43,187 bases of DNA, from positions 1-43,187 of IMG/VR virus record IMGVR_UViG_3300042923_001270. One strand, 5' to 3'. Shown piece by piece: positions 17,114-23,896 of the stretch (the stretch's first letter is position 1; the number at the start of each line of letters is the position of its first letter). Position numbers and translations under genes: made by a program. The notes under the pieces are model-generated. The model worked only from the letters and a program-made list of their open reading frames with translations, searched no databases and was not told where the DNA came from. Source of the DNA: a virus.

Positions 17114-17178
17114 GTTAGCACCGTCCTTGTTCTCAATGATAATAATTTCATTCGATACAAATTGATAATTTCCTGCAT

Positions 17179-17200
17179 AAAAAAAAATCCTCGAAAGGAT
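17179..17200 (-). terminator. Intrinsic terminator with UUCG tetraloop
   Basis: Minus strand: ATCCT-TTCG-AGGAT followed by nine T's, two bases beyond the stop of the HEPN-like gene. The stable UUCG loop and long T-run make this one of the strongest terminators in the window. Confidence 0.85.
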
Positions 17201-17202
17201 GC

Positions 17203-17913
17203 TTAAGATATTAATTCTTTAACCATGCATTCTAAACTATTAAGATATTGGTCAACTTTCCCTTTTACTAGTCTCATGTCTGTGCTACTGTTTGTATGTC
17301 CCATATGATTTCTTATCCATGTATATATCGTTTCATTAACAGTTATTTGATTTCCTTTAATATCTTTTGTTCTTTCACACATTTCAATACTTGGAGAATG
17401 TTTAATGATATAGCTTTCAACTTCTTGTTGAGTTTCCAAAATACCATATAAAATACTATATAAAAACATATATCTTCCAAAAGGATCTGAAACATTCATT
17501 GCAGATTTATACAATCTAAAATTAATGTTATTTCTTAATTTATCAATTAACTCAACATTATTTATACTTTTCTGCAATTCTCCATATCCATCACCTAAAA
17601 TGCCATGAGAAGAAACTGAAATATTGGAATAAAGAAATACTTGGTTATTATATCTTTCTAATTCAAGATTTTTAATAACATGCCCATATAGAAATAACAT
17701 TAGATTAATTACGTCACCAAGAGGCTGAGCTGTTATTTTTTTAGCATGGTCTATATCATCATTTAAATCATTTTTAAGATTAAACTTAATATAAATATAT
17801 TTTTTCTCTTTGGTGTAAATTTCAATAGTATCAATCCCCTCTATGTAATAACTTAAAGAGATGGGTTCTATTGAATAATCGGTAAAGGTCCCACAATATT
17901 GTATAAAAGACAT
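17203..17913 (-). CDS. HEPN-type protein, possible RNase (236 aa)
   Basis: The start is ATG 17911-17913; the upstream GTG would leave no spacing to AAAGGAGA. The N-terminal 100 residues are beta-rich (DTIEIYTKEKKYIYIKFNL). The C-terminal half is helical and ends with ETIYTWIRNHMGHT, where R-x4-H matches the RNase motif of HEPN domains, especially the MauJ/ApeA-like group (RNxxGHT). HEPN RNases often serve in abortive infection. The gene has its own terminator and lies between ArpU and terminase, a usual place for cargo genes in prophages. A defence role against competing phages is inferred. The N-terminal half may be the sensor. Confidence 0.6.
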   Translation of the reverse strand: MSFIQYCGTFTDYSIEPISLSYYIEGIDTIEIYTKEKKYIYIKFNLKNDLNDDIDHAKKITAQPLGDVINLMLFLYGHVIKNLELERYNNQVFLYSNISVSSHGILGDGYGELQKSINNVELIDKLRNNINFRLYKSAMNVSDPFGRYMFLYSILYGILETQQEVESYIIKHSPSIEMCERTKDIKGNQITVNETIYTWIRNHMGHTNSSTDMRLVKGKVDQYLNSLECMVKELIS

Positions 17914-17971
17914 TTTTCTCACTCTCCTTTAGTAAGCATTCTACTTAAAGAGATAATTTCCTCCTTTTTAC

Positions 17972-18133
17972 AAATAAAAATAGCTGATGCTTCCACCCTA
18001 CTCCTACCGGCTGGGCCATCAGCTGCTTTTAGTTATTAAACAGAGGCATAAGAAAAAGACGATGCATCCCGCTCAGGTACACCGTCTTTTCCAGCAACTA
18101 TATTCTCATAGAGCAACTTTCCACATTACTCTA
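17972..18133 (-). ncRNA. Three-hairpin transcript ending in a terminator
   Basis: Downstream of the iteron promoter come, in transcription order, hairpin C (18133-18109, TAGAGTAA/TTGCTCTA), hairpin A (18090-18054, AAAAGACG/CGTCTTTT around a GC-rich loop) and hairpin B (18024-17982, AGCTGATG/CATCAGCT). B is followed by ATTTTTATTT and resembles a terminator. No gene of more than about 20 codons with a ribosome site is visible. This could be a short stand-alone RNA or a structured leader of the HEPN-like gene. Confidence 0.45.
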
Positions 18134-18134
18134 C

Positions 18135-18205
18135 AATATAAATTTAACACATTTAAACCCTAATGCTCTGCCGTCTTTCTGCCATTTTTCTGCCTTTTGT
18201 CTGCC
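18135..18205 (-). promoter_or_regulatory. Iteron-type activated promoter: four GGCAGA at 11-bp spacing
   Basis: Minus strand GGCAGA occurs at 18205-18200, 18194-18189, 18183-18178 and 18172-18167, each 11 bp from the next. A TATATT -10 box at 18140-18135 has a poor -35 (TTAGGG) 17 bp upstream, and the last iteron abuts that -35. This geometry is typical of an activator stacking on one face of DNA next to RNA polymerase. The nearby ArpU-like regulator is the natural candidate for that activator. Confidence 0.55.
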
Positions 18206-18210
18206 AGTAA

Positions 18211-18840
18211 TTATTTTTTTCCTGTTATTTCTTTGGTTAATGATTCGTATTCGTCGCTAAGTCTTCTTTCGTGTTTATCTAATTTCGACATCAATTCATC
18301 AATAAAGGTTTTTTCTATAAAATCTAAGACTTCTGGGTTCTTTTTATCTGACCTAATTTCTTCCCATACCGCATTGATAAAAGATTGGATGTCATTGAAT
18401 ATATACCAATCAATATCCGCTGAATCCTCTAAAAGCTTATTAAACTCGTCTAAGAATTCAATTAAAATCTTATGTGCATCTTCCTCTATCCTCTTTTCAA
18501 TTTTTTTATAATTTTCATCAAAACCAATGTCCCATTTTGATATTTTCCCACTTGTTTTATGGATTATATATTTAACTGACTTTAATTTACTTATTTTTAT
18601 CCCCATGTTTTGTAAAGTATTAATTTCTTGTTGTTTTTGTAAACTTAGTATTATCGATTGTTGTGATGACTTAATGGTGTATTGAACACCGATTAAAGTA
18701 ATTACTCCGCCTGTTATGGACCCCACAAAAGCTAGCACGTCAACTTCACCTAATTTGAAATTAAAAAGTATCATTAGTAATACATTAGAAAAAACTAAAA
18801 CTAAGATTATGCCTTTGTAGATTTCTTCATGAATCTTCAT
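18211..18840 (-). CDS. Two-pass membrane protein with coiled-coil domain
   Basis: About 209 residues from ATG 18838-18840; an ATG four codons earlier would abut its AAAGG. Two hydrophobic segments (GIILVLVFSNVLLMILFNFKL and VLAFVGSITGGVITLIGVQYTI) lie in the first 65 residues. A cytoplasmic helical domain with many Lys, Glu and Asp residues follows. I do not recognise a family. The design (two membrane helices plus a charged helical tail) resembles small phage exclusion or sensor proteins. It precedes the iteron promoter and a HEPN-type gene. A link between the two proteins is possible but unproven. Confidence 0.6.
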   Translation of the reverse strand: MKIHEEIYKGIILVLVFSNVLLMILFNFKLGEVDVLAFVGSITGGVITLIGVQYTIKSSQQSIILSLQKQQEINTLQNMGIKISKLKSVKYIIHKTSGKISKWDIGFDENYKKIEKRIEEDAHKILIEFLDEFNKLLEDSADIDWYIFNDIQSFINAVWEEIRSDKKNPEVLDFIEKTFIDELMSKLDKHERRLSDEYESLTKEITGKK

Positions 18841-18888
18841 TTTATATTTCATCCTTTAATGTTATATTTTTGATATTTATAGAATACC

Positions 18889-18913
18889 AAAAAAACACCC
18901 AATTAAGGGTGCT
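18889..18913 (-). terminator. Intrinsic terminator overlapping the ArpU stop
   Basis: Minus strand: GCACCC-TTAATT-GGGTGT then seven T's. The TAA stop of the ArpU-like gene is in the loop, the same design as at 16049-16073. Confidence 0.8.
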
Positions 18914-19355
18914 CTTCATTCTTGTAAACTTCAATTCTTAAAATAAATGCTAATTTATAAAATATCCTTGCCTTTAATCGATAGTATTTCCGCTCACTAT
19001 ATCCAGTATCATTATAGAGCTCATAATCATAAACTTCCTCATCGCTAAGGTATCTTTTAATAATAAGCTCCCGTTCTTTAAAAGCTAAACGATTAACAGC
19101 CTTACGGATCCATTCAATGTACTTATCACGTTCCCTTTCAAAATCCACTTTTTCAATCACTGCACTTTCTGTAGATGAATGAAACTGGTTGCTAAATGCA
19201 GGAGGACTAAGAGAATAGGATGCAGTAATCTTTGGTAGCTTCTCTTCTGGAACAGTAAGTAAATAAAAACGATATTTTTCTAATGCAGCTTCCACAGCCA
19301 TTTTTGTTTTTTCTCTATCGATTTCTGGAAGCTTAAAAGATAATTGTTCACTCAC
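18903..19355 (-). CDS. ArpU-family late transcription regulator
   Basis: 150 residues. The N-terminal part (PEIDREKTKMAVEAALEKYRFYLL) and the C-terminal sigma-70-region-4-like helices (LAFKERELIIKRYLSDEEVYDYELYNDTGYSERKYYRLK) are the two hallmarks of the ArpU family, which controls packaging and lysis genes in Gram-positive phages. Placement between the early genes and terminase is standard. The start is GTG 19353-19355, 8 bases after GGGAGG. TATTATAAC at 19371-19379 is a possible -10 box. It may act at the iteron promoter at 18.14 kb or at the 16.42-kb promoter. Confidence 0.85.
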   Translation of the reverse strand: MSEQLSFKLPEIDREKTKMAVEAALEKYRFYLLTVPEEKLPKITASYSLSPPAFSNQFHSSTESAVIEKVDFERERDKYIEWIRKAVNRLAFKERELIIKRYLSDEEVYDYELYNDTGYSERKYYRLKARIFYKLAFILRIEVYKNEEHP

Positions 19356-19393
19356 CTAGATCCCTCCCGTGTTATAATAATGTTACCGACTTT

Positions 19394-19418
19394 GCTGGGA
19401 GAAATCCTGGCTTTTTTT
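19394..19418 (+). terminator. Plus-strand intrinsic terminator
   Basis: GCTGGGA-GAAA-TCCTGGC followed by seven T's. It would stop plus-strand transcription entering from the antisense side of the ArpU gene. On the minus strand the same stem lies just upstream of the ArpU promoter region, so it could also be part of an operator. From here to 19610 I see no gene. Confidence 0.6.
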
Positions 19419-19610
19419 ATTTATATATATTTTTTCCCAAAACCATTTTTCGTGATATTCCATTTTAGTAATCCTTTTCTTAGTCATATATTCCTACTAT
19501 TTTGTAATATTTTTAGAAGTTTTGTCGAACCAGTAGTATTTTTTACCCAAATTCCGCATAATAAATTTCATGATTTAAAAATTACGTAAAACGAAATAAG
19601 AGGTTTAACT

Positions 19611-19784
19611 ATGTGTAAATTAAAACAATGTGATCTTTTAATTCAAATTAATAAATTACGAAACAAAATGATTGAAACTGGTTTAACAAAGGGCCTGAAT
19701 AACAAGGAAACGATCAAGCTCAGTAGAGATTTAGACCAATTGCTTTACACATATCAATTACAATCCCAAAGAATATTAAGATGA
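19611..19784 (+). CDS. Spo0E-family aspartyl-phosphate phosphatase
   Basis: 57 residues: MCKLKQCDLLIQINKLR at the start and LSRDLDQLLYTYQ near residue 39. This matches the Spo0E helical hairpin with its S-x3-D signature (S-R-D-L-D). Spo0E proteins dephosphorylate Spo0A~P and so delay sporulation. ATG is preceded by AGAGGTTTAACT. The gene faces the opposite way from the early and late operons and has its own strong terminator (19910-19950), so it may be expressed in the lysogen. Keeping an infected or lysogenic cell out of sporulation is the inferred purpose. Confidence 0.8.
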   Translation: MCKLKQCDLLIQINKLRNKMIETGLTKGLNNKETIKLSRDLDQLLYTYQLQSQRILR

Positions 19785-19909
19785 ATTAGCACCAGGTATG
19801 AAAGACTATAAATTTGTATATTCCGTGAAGTCTATTTACAATGACAAGGTAAATGATAAAGTCAAGTTGAGGTCTTTACTATAAACAAAGTCCTCAACTC
19901 CTATAATCA

Positions 19910-19950
19910 CCCAAGAGCGTCTTCCAGGACTATCGCTCTTGGGGATTTTT
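19910..19950 (+). terminator. Plus-strand terminator after the Spo0E-like gene
   Basis: A 10-bp perfect stem CCCAAGAGCG...CGCTCTTGGG (14-nt loop) is followed by GATTTTTTATTT. It terminates the Spo0E-like transcript. The minus strand lacks a T-run, so the early operon, whose last gene ends at 19957, is not clearly stopped here. Confidence 0.85.
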
Positions 19951-19956
19951 TATTTA

Positions 19957-20445
19957 TTAAAATGGATCGTTTTCATCTAGTTCATTATCAAGAGAGTCAT
20001 GATTGGTAAATGGATTGATAGGTTCGTCCTCGACATCATCAATAGTAAGTTGGTCCTTGTTTACCTCTACGGTACCATCTTTACCAACATTGTATTTAAC
20101 ACCTTCATGAGGCTCTTCGTAAAACTCATCAATACTCATTTGAGATTCTACGATATTCAAAGTTACATCTGATCCAGCTTTTTTATAAAAGTTAAAGGAC
20201 TGTTCTGCAGAGGTATCACCTTTAACGATGAATTCCAAAGTTGTCTTTTTGCCGTCTTTAGTTGTTTTGCTAAACTCACAAGTTAGCTTTTGGTCAACAC
20301 CTTCAATTTGCAGTTCAACAACTTCACGGGTCATTTGATTGAGCTCTTGTTTCTTTTCATCCTCACCTTTGACATAAAACTGGACTAGCTCTTTTTTGCT
20401 ATCCTTTGTTTGCTTGTTGAAATGTGCTTTTACTGTAACTTGCAT
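19957..20445 (-). CDS. Early protein with SSB-like acidic C-terminal tail (162 aa)
   Basis: Residues 1-105 look like two repeated beta modules (KKELVQFYVKGE and KKTTLEFIVKGD align with each other). Residues 110-162 are acidic and end ELDENDPF, which resembles the SSB tail motif (acidic residues then PF) used to recruit replication and repair proteins. No OB-fold signature is obvious, so it may be a divergent single-strand-binding protein or a mimic of the host SSB tail. It is the last gene of the early operon, next to the RuvC-like resolvase. ATG follows GAAGGGAGAGAAAATAC. Confidence 0.6.
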   Translation of the reverse strand: MQVTVKAHFNKQTKDSKKELVQFYVKGEDEKKQELNQMTREVVELQIEGVDQKLTCEFSKTTKDGKKTTLEFIVKGDTSAEQSFNFYKKAGSDVTLNIVESQMSIDEFYEEPHEGVKYNVGKDGTVEVNKDQLTIDDVEDEPINPFTNHDSLDNELDENDPF

Positions 20446-20469
20446 GTATTTTCTCTCCCTTCATTGTCA

Positions 20470-20742
20470 CTATCGTTTATTTCTACGATTCTTCTTTTTA
20501 CGAGTATTCTTTGGAACTTTAGGAAGCATGGTTCTACGTTTCTTCCAGAACTCCAATTCACTATCTAACTTGTTACTTAACTGTTGAAACCGTAAATGTG
20601 CATGGTCTAAATCGTTAATAGCTGATGTTTGCAAGTCGTACTTCTTGTCTAGCTGTTGAATCTTTTGGTCAAAGATTTTACTAGAGTGGTAGATAAATAG
20701 GACGGCGATAATTAAAATCGTTGCTAAGATTACGATCATCAT
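20470..20742 (-). CDS. Small single-pass membrane protein (90 aa)
   Basis: The N-terminal hydrophobic segment is MIVILATILIIAVLFIYH, followed by a coiled-coil stretch (KIFDQKIQQLDKKYDLQTSAINDL) and a very basic C-terminus (NTRKKKNRRNKR). It is probably anchored in the inner membrane with the charged part in the cytoplasm. A nucleic-acid or phospholipid contact by the basic tail is possible. AAGGAGAAGG precedes two consecutive ATGs. Function unknown. Confidence 0.65.
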   Translation of the reverse strand: MMIVILATILIIAVLFIYHSSKIFDQKIQQLDKKYDLQTSAINDLDHAHLRFQQLSNKLDSELEFWKKRRTMLPKVPKNTRKKKNRRNKR

Positions 20743-20768
20743 AGTTTTACCTTCTCCTTTTTAGCTTT

Positions 20769-21320
20769 CTATTTAGGTTCTGGAAATAGAATAGATTGAA
20801 TAACTTCTGCCTGGTAAGAGGGTAACAATCGATAGTGATTCACTTCTACCCATAACTCCTGGGCAATTTGGGCCAATATGTAGGCATCCACAATGTTGTC
20901 GCTTTTATCTCGAAAACCATAATGATCGATAACCGCATCTTTCACAGCCTTTTTCTTTGCAGGACCTTTTAAACGCTCCTTACTGCCTTTTTCTCCTGTC
21001 CATCCCGACACATTCACGAATTTTTTAACGGCATTTGGAGCAGCTTCGTAATATTTAAACTTGCTTTTGAAGAGCTCATTTCGGATTCCATGATGGATGC
21101 CACCTGCAAACATCGCTTTTTGTGTGTCATAAGGAAACCCTTCAATACAAATGATGTCGCCTGGCTTAATATGAGCGATAATTTCATTGATTAATGTAGT
21201 CATTCTTTTTGGATCTACATCACCTATTCCTGTTAACTCTTTAGCTCGGACAACATTCCCAAGGTCATCCAAAGCTACAAATCCAGTTTTAGTTGATGGA
21301 TCAATTCCAACGAACCTCAT
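20769..21320 (-). CDS. RuvC-like Holliday junction resolvase
   Basis: 183 residues with the RNase H-fold acidic residues in RuvC order: FVGIDPSTKTG (Asp7), ICIEGFP (Glu60, strand 4) and DNIVDAYILAQ (the C-terminal Asp pair, about 140-145). RuvC-type enzymes resolve four-way or branched DNA before packaging, which fits the RecT recombination module upstream. The ATG overlaps the preceding small gene (ATATGAGG). Confidence 0.85.
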   Translation of the reverse strand: MRFVGIDPSTKTGFVALDDLGNVVRAKELTGIGDVDPKRMTTLINEIIAHIKPGDIICIEGFPYDTQKAMFAGGIHHGIRNELFKSKFKYYEAAPNAVKKFVNVSGWTGEKGSKERLKGPAKKKAVKDAVIDHYGFRDKSDNIVDAYILAQIAQELWVEVNHYRLLPSYQAEVIQSILFPEPK

Positions 21321-21460
21321 ATCCTTATTCCCCTCCTCTTTTTAGATCTTCTTACTTGCAACTCTCGTACAGCTACATAACGATCAATCATTCTATTTTT
21401 TTCATTCGTTGCAATTTCATATAGTTGTTGACTTTTGGCTTGAGAGAAATTTATTAACAT
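21317..21460 (-). CDS. Small basic protein of 47 aa
   Basis: It starts MLINFSQAKSQQLYE, is a single helix with a very basic end (VRRSKKRRGIRI) and its stop overlaps the ATG of the RuvC-like gene by 3 bases. The ribosome site is moderate (AGGATGTGGTGTC). Translational coupling to the resolvase is likely. Unknown function; nucleic-acid binding is possible from its charge. Confidence 0.55.
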   Translation of the reverse strand: MLINFSQAKSQQLYEIATNEKNRMIDRYVAVRELQVRRSKKRRGIRI

Positions 21461-21581
21461 GACACCACATCCTATTTTCCTTCATCTAATAACTAGCCCA
21501 TACCAATGAAATAAAAGAGGAATTACCTCAGTTTATGTCGAATTGTCAATTAGCATTATTTTAATAAAGGAGAAGATTTTG

Positions 21582-22292
21582 ATGAAAAGTTGTTTTTTTG
21601 TTAGCCCGATAGGAGCCGAAGGCACACCTCAACGTCTACGTTCAGACACTGTTTTAGAATTCATTATTGTGCCAGTATGTGAAGAACTAGGGTTCAAAGT
21701 TACTCGTGTTGATAAACTATTTAGCGTAGACAGAATTGATAACACTATATATGAACATTTAACAAAAGCTGATCTTGTAATTGCTGATATGACAGAACAT
21801 AATCCCAATGCTTTTTACGAGATGGGGTTTCGTCATGCCTTAGGAAAACCATTAATTCCTATTATGGAAGAAGAAACAAAGATCCCTTTTGATGTTGCAA
21901 ATTTAAGGACAATCTCTTATGTTACTAATGATTTAAAAAAAGCTAGTGATGCTAAAAATCGATTAAAAGAAACAATTATTTCTTTCAATATCCAAGAAAA
22001 GGATAACGATCAAGACTCAACAGAATCTCATAATGAACAACCCCTTACTAACGTAGTACCATATTTACTCAACATCCAAGACAGCCTTTCAGAACTTAAA
22101 TCGCTTATAAAAGAGCGGAATCATGAAATGGCAGCCCAAACAATCGATTTAGCTATGGGACAGATTCAAAAAAACACATCAACACCAGAAATGAAAATAG
22201 CTGAATTAATATTCTCTAAAGCATTTGAAAACCCTAATGAGATGGAAAAATTCATAAATATTGCCCAAAAATTTCAAAACACAAAAAGTTAA
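21582..22292 (+). CDS. Nucleoside 2-deoxyribosyltransferase / TIR-like protein
   Basis: 236 residues from ATG 21582, preceded by AAAGGAG. The N-terminal 115 residues form a Rossmann-like domain: CFFVSPIGAEGTPQRLRSD, then ADLVIADMTEHNPNAFYEMG, then IPFDVANLRTISY. This is the signature of the deoxyribosyltransferase-like family found in many immune-type operons; Glu80 in NPNAFYEMG is at the catalytic position. Such domains act on nucleosides or NAD, and some are TIR-related. A charged linker follows, then a C-terminal helical region that may oligomerise or sense. It is the only plus-strand gene within the early operon and has its own terminator, so it looks like acquired cargo. A defence or exclusion role is inferred. 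Confidence 0.6.
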   Translation: MKSCFFVSPIGAEGTPQRLRSDTVLEFIIVPVCEELGFKVTRVDKLFSVDRIDNTIYEHLTKADLVIADMTEHNPNAFYEMGFRHALGKPLIPIMEEETKIPFDVANLRTISYVTNDLKKASDAKNRLKETIISFNIQEKDNDQDSTESHNEQPLTNVVPYLLNIQDSLSELKSLIKERNHEMAAQTIDLAMGQIQKNTSTPEMKIAELIFSKAFENPNEMEKFINIAQKFQNTKS

Positions 22293-22426
22293 ATAGACAA
22301 TTTTGTTTTGATTGACTGGATAAAGCCTAAAAGATAAGCTATTTGGGCTTTATCTTTTTTCTGTTGCTCCTCTAAATCCTTAATACGGTTTTCCAATTCA
22401 ATAATTCTATATTCAATCAAATTCAT
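22289..22426 (-). CDS. Small coiled-coil protein of 45 aa
   Basis: ATG 22424-22426 follows GAGGAGATAAGTA, an excellent ribosome site. The product begins MNLIEYRIIELENRIKDLEE, is entirely coiled-coil and ends TKLSI. Its stop overlaps the stop of the plus-strand deoxyribosyltransferase-like gene by 3 bases, tail to tail. The terminator of that gene lies inside this coding region. Function unknown. Confidence 0.6.
   Translation of the reverse strand: MNLIEYRIIELENRIKDLEEQQKKDKAQIAYLLGFIQSIKTKLSI
22319..22360 (+). terminator. Plus-strand terminator inside the opposing gene
   Basis: GATAAAGCC...GGCTTTATC (9-bp stem, with extra A-T pairs inside) followed by TTTTTT. It ends the deoxyribosyltransferase-like transcript while encoding part of the 45-residue minus-strand protein. 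Confidence 0.8.
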
Positions 22427-22496
22427 TACTTATCTCCTCGCCATTTATTTTTTATCTCTTATTACGTTAAACAATACAATTAGTGTTTTAGTAACT

Positions 22497-22601
22497 TTAT
22501 TTTCTACAAACATGACAAATCCTTTTATGTTCAATTACTACCGTTTGCTTTGGTCTAACAACCTTCATACAAACACTGCAGCTCACTAACTTGCTACTCA
22601 T
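22497..22601 (-). CDS. Small zinc-finger protein of 34 aa
   Basis: It starts MSSKLVSCSVCMKVV and ends ICHVCRK, so two CxxC pairs sit about 20 residues apart, a mini zinc-ribbon. ATG 22599-22601 overlaps the DnaB stop (ATGA). In this position it might be a helicase accessory or only a small regulator. The 70 bases between it and the 45-residue gene could encode a 22-residue peptide (MFVENKV...), which is too short to claim. Confidence 0.6.
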   Translation of the reverse strand: MSSKLVSCSVCMKVVRPKQTVVIEHKRICHVCRK

Positions 22602-23896
22602 TGTTCTCTCACTTCCTTTGGTATTTCTTGAAATTTTTGTTTCCAGTTTAGGAAGAGTAACTTGAATTCATTTACACCAATGTCTCGGCCTTTTGCGAAT
22701 GTTTGATTAACGATTTTACCCTGGGAAGTAGTTTCACCTTCACTCCAAAGAAATTCCACCACATCAGCATCTTGTTCTATGGAACTGGATTCCTTTAGAT
22801 CAGAAAGCTGTGGTCGTCCTCTTTTTTCTGAATCCCTTGTCATTTGCGATAACATCATGAAGCAGCAGTTAATATCCATAGCAATTTGTTTTGCTTGACC
22901 AGTAACTCGCCCAATCGCAAGAGCTCTTGTATCTCCTTTTGTTTGTGGAATGCTCATGATTTGAAGGTAATCCACTACAATCATGGCTACTTTTCCATAT
23001 TTCTTTTTAAACTGCTTTGCTGTAGCTCTTATTTCATCGATGGTGACGCCGGAGCTATCTTGCATAAAGATTGGTAAATATTCAAAGATTGCATATGATC
23101 TATCAAGTAAGGCTTGTTCTGCCTCATTTAGGTTTTTCATTTTGATTTTTGCAAATGGGATTCCAGTTACAGCTGACAGCATGCGATCCTTTAATGAATT
23201 CCTTTTCATTTCTTGGCTCCATACCAGGACAACACCTTGCTTTTGTTGAGCTACTCCAAATATCCTTTGTAAGGCAATGGCTGTTTTTCCTACTGAGGGA
23301 CGTCCTGCGCTTATGAAAAGCCAACCTCTCCATAAACCTTGAGCCCATTTATCAAACTCTGAGAAACCTGTTTTAATGTACTCTGCTGGTGTTTTAAGAT
23401 GTAAGTAGTATTCATCCTTTGTCTCTGAAAAACTAAGCATTTTAGAGTTACCCTCTGGTCGCATTTCTGTAACGAGCGCTTCAATGTATGAAAAGTACTC
23501 TTCATCGGTTTCGTAATCGTCCCGGGACATTCCCTTGATAATTTCGCCCATGTTTTTAGTTCTTCGTTCCAGGGCTTTTGATCGAATAATTTCTGCATAA
23601 TATTTAACATTGGCTGCGCTTGGACATGAAGCTGCTAGTTGTGAGAAGTAAGAAACTCCCCCTTCATCCATTCGCCCGCCTTTCATATAGGTTTCTGTTA
23701 CAGTGATAATATCAATTGGCTTTCCTTTCTCTTCTAGCCATCTCATAACCTTGTAAATTTCTTGATGTTTAGGAATATAAAAATCTCTTTGTTCTAGAAA
23801 AGTAATTTCATCCAAAACACCTGAATCAAGAAACACTGCTCCAAGAACAGATTGTTCAGCTTCTACAGCTATTTCAGCTTCCCCAATCGAAATCAT
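22598..23896 (-). CDS. dnaB: Replicative DNA helicase, DnaB family
   Basis: 432 residues. The N-terminal domain (AEQSVLGAVFLDSGVLDEI, DFYIPKHQEIYKVM, GGVSYFSQLAASCPSAAN) is DnaB-specific. The C-terminal RecA-like domain has Walker A GRPSVGKT (198-205), Walker B MIVVDYLQIM and the DnaB4-type SDLKESSSIEQDADVV motif. It unwinds the replication fork and is loaded through the initiator encoded next to it, with which it overlaps by 23 bases. ATG is preceded by GAAGGAGGTAACC. Confidence 0.95.
   Translation of the reverse strand: MISIGEAEIAVEAEQSVLGAVFLDSGVLDEITFLEQRDFYIPKHQEIYKVMRWLEEKGKPIDIITVTETYMKGGRMDEGGVSYFSQLAASCPSAANVKYYAEIIRSKALERRTKNMGEIIKGMSRDDYETDEEYFSYIEALVTEMRPEGNSKMLSFSETKDEYYLHLKTPAEYIKTGFSEFDKWAQGLWRGWLFISAGRPSVGKTAIALQRIFGVAQQKQGVVLVWSQEMKRNSLKDRMLSAVTGIPFAKIKMKNLNEAEQALLDRSYAIFEYLPIFMQDSSGVTIDEIRATAKQFKKKYGKVAMIVVDYLQIMSIPQTKGDTRALAIGRVTGQAKQIAMDINCCFMMLSQMTRDSEKRGRPQLSDLKESSSIEQDADVVEFLWSEGETTSQGKIVNQTFAKGRDIGVNEFKLLFLNWKQKFQEIPKEVREQ

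Noticed and set aside
19344-19589. Plus-strand frame of 81 codons over the ArpU promoter region
   Set aside because: It crosses a terminator and is mostly Phe/Leu from T-rich DNA; no ribosome site.
19798-19884. 28-codon frame following the Spo0E-like gene
   Set aside because: Too short, and the ribosome site is weak (CCAGGT); it may be an untranslated tail before the terminator.
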